Assembly: GCA_037693485.1 (NCBI GenBank)
Contig: CM075349.1
Location: forward strand, 66,815,001 to 66,879,000
DNA: 64,000 nt
Origin: Kitagawia praeruptora
Taxonomy: Eukaryota; Streptophyta; Magnoliopsida; Apiales; Apiaceae
Direction of reading: 5' to 3'
The position numbers were made by a program, and so were the translations under genes. Each line of letters opens with the position of its first letter. Positions within the stretch are counted from its first letter, which is position 1. Under the pieces are notes generated by a model. It made no database searches, was not told where the DNA came from, and worked only from the letters and a program-made list of their open reading frames with translations. This document shows, one piece after another, positions 20,913 through 29,483 of the stretch.

Positions 20913-23900
20913 TTACATAGAGCACATACCAAGTTGCATTCGAATGACTGAAAATCTTTCTTCTGCAAGAGGCTTTGTGAAAATATTAGCTAGTTGGAAT
21001 TCAGTTGGAACAAAGACCAACTCTATCTTGCCCTTAGCAACATTATCTCTCAAGAAATGGTGTCGAACATCAATATGCTTCATTCTTGAGTGATTCACCG
21101 GATTTTTAGAAATATTAATGGTGCTAGTATTGTCACAATTTATTGGAATCTTTCCACACTTGATATCAAAGTCCCTTAGTGTTTGAATCATCCATAAAAG
21201 TTGAGAACAACAACTACCAGCGGCTAGATACTCCCCTTCGGCCGTGGATAAAGCAACCGAAGTTTGTTTCTTGCATTGCCATGAAACTAGGCTTTGTCCA
21301 AGGAATGTACAAACACCACTAGTACTTTTTCTATCAACTTGACAACCTGCATAATCTGCATCACTATACCCAACAAGATCAAAATTATTTGTGATAGGAT
21401 AGAATAAACCAAGAGAAATGGTACCACTTAAATATTGAAATATTCTTTTAATAGCATTTAAGTGAGACTCTTTAGGGTTTGATTGAAACCTTGCACAAAC
21501 ACATACACTATACATTATGTCAGGTCTAGAAGCAGTTAAATATAGTAAACTTCCAATCATACCTCGATATCTTTTAATATCAACATCCTTACCACTTTCA
21601 TCTACAAATAGCTTGCTGTTTTGGATCATAGGTGTTGATTTTGATTTAACACCCTCATAACCGAATCTCTTGAGTAGATTCTTTGTGTACTTGGATTGAT
21701 GTATAAAAATTCCATCCTTAGATTGCTTGATTTGAAGACCCAAGAAATAATTGAGCTCACCCATCATGCTCATTTCGAACTCACTATGCATACACTTAGA
21801 AAACCACTTACACATAGATTCATTAGTAGATCCAAAAATAATATCATCCACATATATTTGTACAACAAGAATATCTTTACCATTTTGCTTAATAAATAAT
21901 GTGGGATCGATTTTACCTCGAATAAATCCATTTTTGAGAAGAAACTTACTAAGCCTTTTGTACCAAGCCCTAGGAGCCTGCTTTAAACCATAAAGAGCCT
22001 TCTTTAGCTTGAACACATAGTCCGGATATTGTTCATGCTCGAATCCAGGAGGTTGTTTGACATAAACTTCCTCTTCTAGCAAGCCATTTAGAAACGCACT
22101 CTTTACGTCCATTTGATATAGCTTGAATTTCTTGAAACATGCATAGGCAAGAAGCATCCTTATTGATTCCAAACGTGCAACAGGAGTTACAGGAGCATAT
22201 GTTTGATCAAAGTCAATGCCTTCTTGTTGATTATATCCTTGAGCCACAAGCCTTGCTTTATTTCGAGTAACGGTGCCAAATTCATCAACTTTATTCTTAA
22301 ACACCCATTTTGTTCCAATGATTGAAGCATCTTCTGGTGGCTTGACAAGTTCCCAAACTTCACATCTTTCAAACTGATTTAATTCTTCTTGCATAGCCAT
22401 GATCCAATTCTCATCTTTTAATGCTTCATTGATATTTTTGGGTTCTTCTTGAGCTAGAAAGGCTGCATGAGCACAATAATTTTCTTTTCCTCTTCTTGTA
22501 GTGATTCCATCAGTAATATCACCAATGACCAACTCCGGAGGATGATTCTTGACCGTTCTTGTTGCCCTCGGTAAAGAATGTTGAGCTATTTCTTCATGAG
22601 TTGTCCTTCTTATCTTTGTTGAAGGTGACTGATCTTCTCCATCATAGAGAGGTAGTTTTTCAGTAGCCCTTGATCCTCTAGGACCTTCCAAAGTCATTTT
22701 TGCCATTTTAGAGATTGTATCTTCCACTTTAGCTTGCTGATTTGAACTTCCAGCTTGCTGATTGTCAGTGTTTACATCATCCTTAGCTTGCTGACTTTCT
22801 GTTTCCTCTTCATCTTCAGTTTGCTGTTTTGAACCTCCATCTTGCTGTTCTGCACTTCTAGCTTGCTGATTAGCACTTCCAGCTTGCTGATTTGTACTTC
22901 CAGCTTGCTGATTTGCACTTCCATCTTGCTGTTTTGCACTTCTAGCTTGCTGATTAGCACTTCCAGCTTGCTGATTTGCACTTCCAGCTTGCTGATTTGC
23001 ACATCCATCTTGCTGTGTTGCACTTCTAGCTTGCTGATTTACACTACCTGTAAATTCTTCCTCATATCTTGGTAGATCGTTGTTAGGTTCTTGAAAGGTA
23101 ACATCAATAGATTCTTCAACAATATGCTTATTAACGTTATAAACTCTATAAGCTCTACTTGTTAAAGAATAACCAAGAAATATAGCTTCATAAGATTTAG
23201 CATCGAATTTACCATCTTTACCAAATGTCTTGAGCACAAAACACTTAGAGCCAAAAATCTTGAAGTAACTGATATTTGGCTTCTTGTTTCTCAACAATTG
23301 ATATGGAGTTTTATTCAAAATTGGCCTGATTATGATTCGATTCAACAAATAGCATGCCGTATTCACCGCTTCGGCCCAAAAACTCCTAGGTAGCTTGCTT
23401 TCTTGAAGGAGAGTCCTTGCTGTTTCTTGAAGTGACCTATTCTTTCTTTCCACCACTCCATTTTGTTGTGGAGTCCTTGGAGTAGAAAATTCATGGGAGA
23501 TTCCTCTTTCTTCACAAAATGCAATAAAGTTCTCATTGACAAATTCACCTCCCCCATCACTTCTTATACCAACAAGTCTTGTATCAAGCTTGTTCTCAAG
23601 TAGTTTAATCAGTTTCTCAAACTCTTTAAAAGCACAATTTTTAGTACTAAGAAACAATACCCAAGTAAATCTAGAATAATCATCTACTATTACAAAACCA
23701 TATTGTTTACCTCCAATACTTTTATAAGATTCTGGACCAAATAAGTCCAAATGCAGTAGCTCTAAAGGTTTAGAAGTAGATACCATTTTCTTTGCTTTGT
23801 GAGTGCTTCGAATTTGTTTACCCAATTGGCATGCTGAACATACTTCAACCTTAGTATACTTCAGTTTTGGTAGTCCTCTGACCAGATTCTTGCTTGATAG

Positions 23901-24362
23901 TTTATTAAGCAAGTCCATGTGTGCATGTCCCAACCTCCTATGCCAAATATAAGGATCATTTTCGAATATTGCAGACAAACAGCATGCTGTTTCCTGCATT
24001 TCGAAGTCTAATACATATATATTTCCTTCCCTTCTAGCAACTAGGGGGATTTTGTTAGCACCAATAGTAATAATAGTTTTATCTATGCCAAACTTAACAA
24101 AATGTCCATCATTAAATAATTGAGTGACACTAAGTAAATTATATGAAAGACCTTTGACATATTGAACTTTATCGATCGAAATATTACCATTACCAATAGA
24201 ACCAATACCAAGTATTCGAAGAGTCTTGCTATTGCCAATTGTAACTCTTCCTCCTTTCTTCATTTCGAGACTCATGAACTGAGATTTGTCTCCACACATA
24301 TGTCTAGTGCATCCGCTATCCAAAATCCATTGTTTTGACTTCAATTTAGCGGCAAGACATAT
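20913..24362 (-). CDS. Copia pol: protease, integrase, RT, RNase H
   Basis: The open frame reads from just after a TAG at 24363-24365 to its stop at 20913. Protease is first (WILDSGCTRHMCG). A pre-integrase H/H/C/C domain (WHRRLGHAH and CSACQLGK) follows, then the integrase core with HLDLFGP, RSDGGGEF and QQNGVVERKNRSL, giving D, D and E. A spacer of about 200 residues contains 7-residue repeats of the ANQQAGS type. RT has QMDVKSAFLNG and YVDDIIFGS; RNase H has GYSDADYAGC and the end reads NIFTKPLAEERF. No stop or frameshift is seen. There is no ATG near the start, and gag ends 24 bases earlier in another frame, so pol needs fusion to gag by recoding or splicing. Confidence 0.93.
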   Translation of the reverse strand: MCLAAKLKSKQWILDSGCTRHMCGDKSQFMSLEMKKGGRVTIGNSKTLRILGIGSIGNGNISIDKVQYVKGLSYNLLSVTQLFNDGHFVKFGIDKTIITIGANKIPLVARREGNIYVLDFEMQETACCLSAIFENDPYIWHRRLGHAHMDLLNKLSSKNLVRGLPKLKYTKVEVCSACQLGKQIRSTHKAKKMVSTSKPLELLHLDLFGPESYKSIGGKQYGFVIVDDYSRFTWVLFLSTKNCAFKEFEKLIKLLENKLDTRLVGIRSDGGGEFVNENFIAFCEERGISHEFSTPRTPQQNGVVERKNRSLQETARTLLQESKLPRSFWAEAVNTACYLLNRIIIRPILNKTPYQLLRNKKPNISYFKIFGSKCFVLKTFGKDGKFDAKSYEAIFLGYSLTSRAYRVYNVNKHIVEESIDVTFQEPNNDLPRYEEEFTGSVNQQARSATQQDGCANQQAGSANQQAGSANQQARSAKQQDGSANQQAGSTNQQAGSANQQARSAEQQDGGSKQQTEDEEETESQQAKDDVNTDNQQAGSSNQQAKVEDTISKMAKMTLEGPRGSRATEKLPLYDGEDQSPSTKIRRTTHEEIAQHSLPRATRTVKNHPPELVIGDITDGITTRRGKENYCAHAAFLAQEEPKNINEALKDENWIMAMQEELNQFERCEVWELVKPPEDASIIGTKWVFKNKVDEFGTVTRNKARLVAQGYNQQEGIDFDQTYAPVTPVARLESIRMLLAYACFKKFKLYQMDVKSAFLNGLLEEEVYVKQPPGFEHEQYPDYVFKLKKALYGLKQAPRAWYKRLSKFLLKNGFIRGKIDPTLFIKQNGKDILVVQIYVDDIIFGSTNESMCKWFSKCMHSEFEMSMMGELNYFLGLQIKQSKDGIFIHQSKYTKNLLKRFGYEGVKSKSTPMIQNSKLFVDESGKDVDIKRYRGMIGSLLYLTASRPDIMYSVCVCARFQSNPKESHLNAIKRIFQYLSGTISLGLFYPITNNFDLVGYSDADYAGCQVDRKSTSGVCTFLGQSLVSWQCKKQTSVALSTAEGEYLAAGSCCSQLLWMIQTLRDFDIKCGKIPINCDNTSTINISKNPVNHSRMKHIDVRHHFLRDNVAKGKIELVFVPTEFQLANIFTKPLAEERFSVIRMQLGMCSM
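22723..23042 (-). repeat. 21 bp coding minisatellite in pol (7-residue ANQQAGS repeats)
   Basis: Between integrase and RT, units of 21 bp encode A-x-QQ-A/D-G/R-S. About ten lie in tight array between 22839 and 23042, with looser copies at 22729, 22748, 22783 and 22818. On the plus strand each unit holds GCTTGCTGATTTG or a variant. The phase keeps the frame open, so copy number can change without harm. Confidence 0.88.
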
Positions 24363-24385
24363 CTACAAAACAAACAAATACCAAT

Positions 24386-26482
24386 TTAATGTTTTGGTAC
24401 CCATATAGGATTGGGTCCAAATTGGTTAGTAGCAAGAGTATATAAAACATTTAAATCAGCTTTCTTGATCCACATTTGGATCACTTTTGGTGACTGTTGG
24501 TAAGCTGTTTGTCTTTTGTCAGGAGCATTCTGGTAAGCTGTTTGTCTTTTGTCATGAGCATTCTGGTAAGCTGTTTGTCTACTGACTAGCCTCTTCTGGT
24601 AAGCTGTTTGTCTCTTGACTGTTTCATTCTGGTAAGCTGTTTTCCCTTTAGAACTTATTTGAACCACACAATGTTTTTCCAGATGGCCTTTTCCTCCACA
24701 TTTGTTGCATATCTTCCAAGGCATGGCATAATTGTATGGTATGCCATTTCTTCCATCATATTTGAGTGCACCAAGCTTCTTGTTTGAGTTCATCCCAACT
24801 CCTTCTCTGACCAAGGGGACATTTGCCTTCTTCATCATTGATTTGAGAGTTTCTTCACCTTGAACAAAGGTTTCCATCCCTTTTTGAAGATCTTTGACCT
24901 CCTTTTCTAGAAGAGAAATCAAATCAGCTTGCTGTTTGACAAGATCAGCTTGCTGTTTTCTCTTCTCAGCAGTTTTAGAAGATTCGGCTTGGCTAGCTTC
25001 CTTAATCTTGAATGATTTTATACAATCATTTTTAGATTCAATCTCTGCCTTCAAATTTCTGAGTTCTTTCATGAGTGCTTCATTCCTTTGTAAAATTACT
25101 TTGTTGACTCCTTCGAATTGAACTAGTTTCTCTTTTAAATCAGCAATAAGATCATCATGGTTGATTCTAGGAGCCTTCTCAGCCATTAAATCAGAAATGA
25201 TTTTCTTCAAATGAGTATTCTTCTTTTCAAGCTCGTTATTCTTATTTTTCATTTCCATGAATTCAATAATAGATATGTTACTTGGTACCTGCATGGTTAG
25301 TTCTTCTAGCATAATAGGAGAGGAAAATAATTTAGAATTAATTGAGTTTACCTCACTTGCATCATCTTCCGAATCCGAAAAATCACTATCCACAAAATCA
25401 TCTTTTATGGATCCTTGTGAGCTTTCTTCATCATTTAGACCTACAAGAGCTAAATTCACCATGTCTTCACTTGAGTCATCACTAGAGTCTGAATCATCAT
25501 CACTCCAAGTCAATAAAGCTTTTGATTTTCTCTTATCTTTGAAATCAGCATGCTGTTTTGACTTCAACTTGTAGCAATCCTTCTTAAAATGGCCCGGTTT
25601 GCCACATTCGAAACAAGTTTGCTCCTTGGCTTTCTTGATGTTAGAGAACCGTCCTTTTTCCCTTTTCATTCTGTTTTTCTTTTCAATAAGTCTCTTGATC
25701 TTCTGTGAAATGAGTGCAAGTTCTTCGTCAGATTCTTCATCAGATTCAACCAGCTTGCTGTTTGTAGCAACTGGCTTGCTGTTTGTAGAATGAAGAGCCA
25801 AATTCTTCATTTTAGCTACAGGAACCCGAACACCTTCAATCTGACTTTTGTTTAACTTACTTTCAAACTGTTCTAGCTCAGCAAAAACAGCTAGGTGATC
25901 CATGGTGTCGATTGTTGAGGATGATTCCAAAGCCGTGACCTTGGCTTCATAAATAAATGGTACCGCACTTAACACTTTCATGTTAATTTCATCTTGTGGA
26001 ATATCTTTTCCAAGTCTCTTTAATGAGTTTATAGTAACTTGGAACCTTGCTTGACCTTCTTTGATAGTTTCATCATCCTTGAGCTTGAAGTTTCTAAAAT
26101 CATTCATTAGCTTGCTAAGCTTCACCTTCCTCAAGGTTTTTGATCCTTCATGATAGGTTTCCAAAGCATCCCACATTTCTTTTGCTGTCTTTAGGGAGGA
26201 GACTTTGTCATACTCAGCTTGATCTAGAGCATTCATGATGGAGTTCCTAGCTTCTCCATTATAACCACATTTAATAATCTCATCGGGAGTAAGATCATCA
26301 ACATCTTTTGGTTTGTTCTTATCATCCAGAAATTCGAAGTCTCCTTTCTGCACCACTCTTAATACTAGGGGTCTCTTGGACAAGAATGTTTCCATTCTAC
26401 ATTTCCACCAGTTGTAGTTTTCTGATCCAGTGAGGAGAGGAGCCCTATAATCGGATTTAGCTTCAAGATATTGTTCAGCCAT
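24386..26482 (-). CDS. Copia gag, long form (698 aa) with two zinc knuckles
   Basis: Gag forms the nucleocapsid-like particle and packages element RNA. The start at ATG 26482 gives MAEQYLEAKSDYRAPLL and a DUF4219/UBN2-type capsid domain over about the first 230 residues (NYNWWKCRMETFL early on). A first CCHC knuckle, CFECGKPGHFKKDC, is near residue 290, an acidic stretch and a coiled-coil-like, lysine/glutamate-rich segment follow, and a second knuckle, CNKCGGKGHLEKHC, is near residue 590. The C-terminus has five 11-residue repeats around RQTAYQN. The frame is open to the TAA at 24386-24388, just after GPNPIWVPKH. It is unusually long for copia gag, as in SIRE-type elements. Confidence 0.9.
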   Translation of the reverse strand: MAEQYLEAKSDYRAPLLTGSENYNWWKCRMETFLSKRPLVLRVVQKGDFEFLDDKNKPKDVDDLTPDEIIKCGYNGEARNSIMNALDQAEYDKVSSLKTAKEMWDALETYHEGSKTLRKVKLSKLMNDFRNFKLKDDETIKEGQARFQVTINSLKRLGKDIPQDEINMKVLSAVPFIYEAKVTALESSSTIDTMDHLAVFAELEQFESKLNKSQIEGVRVPVAKMKNLALHSTNSKPVATNSKLVESDEESDEELALISQKIKRLIEKKNRMKREKGRFSNIKKAKEQTCFECGKPGHFKKDCYKLKSKQHADFKDKRKSKALLTWSDDDSDSSDDSSEDMVNLALVGLNDEESSQGSIKDDFVDSDFSDSEDDASEVNSINSKLFSSPIMLEELTMQVPSNISIIEFMEMKNKNNELEKKNTHLKKIISDLMAEKAPRINHDDLIADLKEKLVQFEGVNKVILQRNEALMKELRNLKAEIESKNDCIKSFKIKEASQAESSKTAEKRKQQADLVKQQADLISLLEKEVKDLQKGMETFVQGEETLKSMMKKANVPLVREGVGMNSNKKLGALKYDGRNGIPYNYAMPWKICNKCGGKGHLEKHCVVQISSKGKTAYQNETVKRQTAYQKRLVSRQTAYQNAHDKRQTAYQNAPDKRQTAYQQSPKVIQMWIKKADLNVLYTLATNQFGPNPIWVPKH
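24496..24650 (-). repeat. 33 bp coding repeats at the gag C-terminus
   Basis: GGTAAGCTGTTTG recurs at 24499, 24532, 24565, 24598 and 24631, exactly 33 bp apart. On the minus strand each unit encodes 11 residues around KRQTAYQN. The shared core is the same short motif that is repeated in the LTRs and pol, here read in a different frame. Confidence 0.9.
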
Positions 26483-26521
26483 GATCGATACCTTCCTGTT
26501 ACAGAATTGTTAGTATACCTC

Positions 26522-26535
26522 GCTCTGATACCAAA
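26522..26535 (-). other. Primer-binding site of the minus-strand copia
   Basis: On the minus strand TTTGGTATCAGAGCG follows the LTR end. It matches the standard initiator methionine tRNA primer site of copia elements. Confidence 0.92.
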
Positions 26536-27803
26536 TGAAAACAACACCTAGAGGGGGGGGAATAGGTGTTATAGGCTAACAATGCTAAAATATGAGCTGT
26601 TTTGAAAAATGCTACAAACAGCTTGCTGTTTGTAATAGTACAGTTTACAAATGGCACGCTGTTTGTGTTTAATATGCAATGCAGAAGGAATAAAAACAGT
26701 AAGAAAAATGAGACACACGATCTTTTAGCCAGGTTCGACCCCTAAACCCCTATGGTCTACGTCCTGGTCCCTTACCAAACTTGGTAAGAGAATATATTAT
26801 TGATCAAATATAAACCGATTACAAGATACAACAATATATCTCCCTTTTACCCTGCTGTTTACAAATGGCTTGCTGTTTGTTGCTATGAACTAACTTTCTA
26901 AGAACTACTTCCCAAGTATTCTTCTCTAGCCTAGTTCGACCCACCCAAACCTATTTGCCAACCTTGTACAACAGCAACACAATTACAACTTGAACGATAC
27001 AAAGATTTAAATGAATACAACTCAGCCTATAAACCCTCAGAATAATGTTTACGTGTGTGTGAAGAGGTTTGAAGGTATAAAAGAATTTTGCAATGAAAGC
27101 TTTGAAGTTGTGAGTGTGTATCTTGTTTCTGCACTTTGTTAGTTCTAGGACTGAAGATATTCAGTCTTTAAATAGATGAACAAGAATGGTTTGTTTTGCT
27201 TTGAAAATAATTCTAACGGTATGAATTCAAGCCGTTAGAGATGATGAATTGTTTTAGCAAAAGATAGAAGCATGATCCTCTGCAAAAACTGAAGAGATGG
27301 AACGTTAATGGAGTTAAAAACATGAAGAGAATATTTGATAAGATGTGTCCCATGTGATGTGTTTTAAGTGGAGGTATGGTGGGGGAATAAATAAGGTAAA
27401 GTGACCTTATTTAATTAAAGTGAGAATTATTTTGTCTCCAAGTGTTTGAGTGGTAGAAATGTTTAACATATATTCTGAGGACCCTTACATATAAACTATA
27501 TAGAATTCCCTCTTGATCTTCTTTGATTTGCCGAATGAATCTTTAAATCCATCAGACACAATCAGCTTGCTGATTGTGTAATTGGCATGCTGTTTGTGAA
27601 CATTGGCTTGCTGTTTGAGGTATACTGATTATGTAATCAGTAAGCTGTTTTAACCTGCAAAACCAAGTTAGAGCAAATACAAATGGCATGCTGTTTTATC
27701 CTGCAAAACCAAGTTAAAGCAGATACAAATGGCATGCTATTTTATATCTACTAAAAAGCCAAATAGCTTACTGTTTGTGATCATCAAAACTTAAGGAGTA
27801 TCA
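26536..27803 (-). repeat. 5' LTR of the minus-strand copia
   Basis: In plus orientation it runs from TGAAAACAACACC to GGAGTATCA, 1268 bp, nearly identical to 19308-20579. Substitutions seen by eye include CAGCTTGCTG versus CAGCTTGTTG near the start and GGCATGCTAT versus GGCATGCTGT near the end. Confidence 0.92.
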
Positions 27804-28230
27804 GAACATTGAGGAACAATTCAAGGCTTCCACTAAGGCTCAAGCCACTACACTGATCTTGAAAATGGCCACTCTCAAGTATAATGGTTCAAGTGGTGTT
27901 CGTGATCACATTATGAGGATGAATGATATGGCTTCTCAGTTAAAGGATATGAACATGGAAATCTTTGAAGGTTTTCTCGTCCGCTTCATAATGACTTCTC
28001 TTCCTGCACAATTTGGTCCTTTTAAGATCAACTACAATACGCAGAAAGAAAAGTGGAAGATGAGCGAGCTGACTTCTATGTGCGTTCAAGAAGAAGAACG
28101 CCTTAGGTCTGAGAAGGTTGAAAGTGCTCATGTTGTGACCACGACACCCGCTAAAGGAAAAGGAAAGAAATATGGTAATAGTCAAAAGAAAAAGGGAATT
28201 GATGCAGCTGTCACGAAAGAAAAGGGATAG
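27804..28230 (+). pseudogene. Old copia gag, second part
   Basis: After the copied GAACA target, gag resumes as EEQFKASTKAQATTLILKMA and continues through the capsid region to a lysine-rich stretch. A TAG at 28228-28230 interrupts just before the zinc knuckle. The reading frame then continues unchanged into CNFCRAKGHIRKEC. The gene is therefore split by a transposon and broken by at least two stops. Confidence 0.8.
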
Positions 28231-29132
28231 ACTTCTGGCACAAAGAACTTTGGAGGTCCTAAATGTAACTTCTGCAGAGCCAAAGGACACATAAGGAAAG
28301 AGTGTTCCAAATTTCGCGAGTGGTTAGATAAGAAAGGTAATGCATCTATTTATGTTTGTTATGAAGCTTTTACATCTGAAGCTCCTTTAAATACATGGTG
28401 GATAGACACTGGTGCAACTGTGCATATAACTAATTCATTGCAGGGATTCCTTTCCGTGAAGAAGCTAAATAAAGGAGACCGATATTTACTCGTTGGAAAT
28501 GGAGAGAAAGTACAAATTGAAGCTGTAGGAACTTTCCGAATTATGTTGGAAAGTGGTTTTCATTTGGATTTAATGGATACTATTTATGTTCCCAGTATTA
28601 CTAGAAACCTTATTTCTGTTTCAAAGTTAGACGCTTATGGATATTCGTTTAAATTTGGAAATAAAGGTTTTTCTCTATTTCTTTATTCTGAGTATATTGG
28701 TTCTGGGCTGTTAGAGGGAAAGTTTCTTTTAGTGAATCCTTAATTTCAATGAATGTGCAAGATGAAGTTGCAACTGGTTCTAAAAAGAGAAAAAGAAATG
28801 ATGAGAATTCTTCAAAATTGTGGCATGAACGACTTGGTCACATATCCAAAAGTCGAATGGAAAGACTTGTTAAAGAAGGACTTCTTCATCCATTAGATTT
28901 CTCAGATTTTGACACATGTATTAAACGTATTAAAGGAAAATTTGTAAAAACAAACAAAAAGGGTGCAACTCATAGCACTAGTGTTTGGAGATAATCCACA
29001 CTGACATTAGTGGACCATACACTCCAGGCATAGGTGGTCATAAGTATTTTATTACTTTTATTGATGACTACTCACGTTATGGCTACATTTATCTTTTGCA
29101 TGAAAAATCTGAAGCACTCGATATGTTTAAAA
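28231..29132 (+). pseudogene. Old copia zinc knuckle, protease and integrase start
   Basis: In order: a CCHC knuckle (CNFCRAKGHIRKEC), protease with WWIDTGATVHIT, a pre-integrase domain (LWHERLGHISKSRMERL) and the integrase start (IIHTDISGPY, FIDDYSRYGYI). The frame changes between the TAA at 28741-28743 and about 28750, and again by one base near 28980. The element is cut after codons for DMFK at 29132, where the Helitron begins. Confidence 0.82.
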
Positions 29133-29483
29133 TCTATTATATATATATAATACGCCAACGGGAGAAAAAATTCTGAGTATTTTTAATGCACCTGAAATGT
29201 CATTCTTACCCTTGGGTGTTTTCTCTAACAAATGTATATTATTTCTACCTCCAAACAGATATCCGGGCAACCCCTTCGTATCTTTGTCTGAAAAGCTGCC
29301 GGTTCGCCGTACATGTCGATCTAGCGGACGCAGGCCGAGCCCAGTTGGTTACACTGTTGCGGCGAACAAAATAGTCCTACGAATTAAGTGGCTGAGGTCT
29401 AATTTCCCCCTTTTGTTTTTGAAGCCCCGGGTCAGTTAACCACCCAACCTCCCTTGATTGGGTCTCTAACGTTGGATGTATCG
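29133..29483 (+). other. Helitron 5' terminus and probable upstream region
   Basis: This holds the 5' end and about 350 bases before the first in-frame ATG of the RepHel gene. The second half is GC-richer. A CTCTAACAAATGTATATTAT stretch lies near 29223. I see no secure TATA box. Confidence 0.5.

Larger units (their letters stand above)
19308..27803 (-). mobile_element. Young, near-intact minus-strand copia element (SIRE/Maximus-like)
   Basis: This is a complete element of about 8.5 kb with LTRs of 1272 and 1268 bp, a methionine-tRNA type primer site, open gag and pol frames and a polypurine tract. The 5 bp duplication GAACA is perfect at 19303-19307 and 27804-27808. By eye the LTRs differ at about seven positions and in a G-run of 12 versus 8, which accounts for their whole length difference, so insertion was recent. 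Long gag with two distant zinc knuckles and a long spacer between integrase and RT suggest the SIRE/Maximus group; there is no env-like ORF. A short CAGCAAGC-type motif is spread through the whole element. Confidence 0.93.
17638..29132 (+). mobile_element. Old copia element (5' LTR to integrase), split by a younger copia and cut by a Helitron
   Basis: A copia LTR, a primer-binding site, gag and the start of pol can be followed on the plus strand, interrupted by the minus-strand copia at 19308-27803. The gag reading stops after codons for YLAN at 19307 and resumes with EEQFKAS after 27808. The element is then cut inside the integrase core at 29132, where the Helitron begins. The continuation right of the Helitron was not found in the window. 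Stops and frameshifts show it is old and inactive. Confidence 0.82.

Noticed and set aside
22842..23075. Plus-strand ORF of CTSSLLIS repeats
   Set aside because: It is the antisense reading of the 21 bp pol minisatellite.
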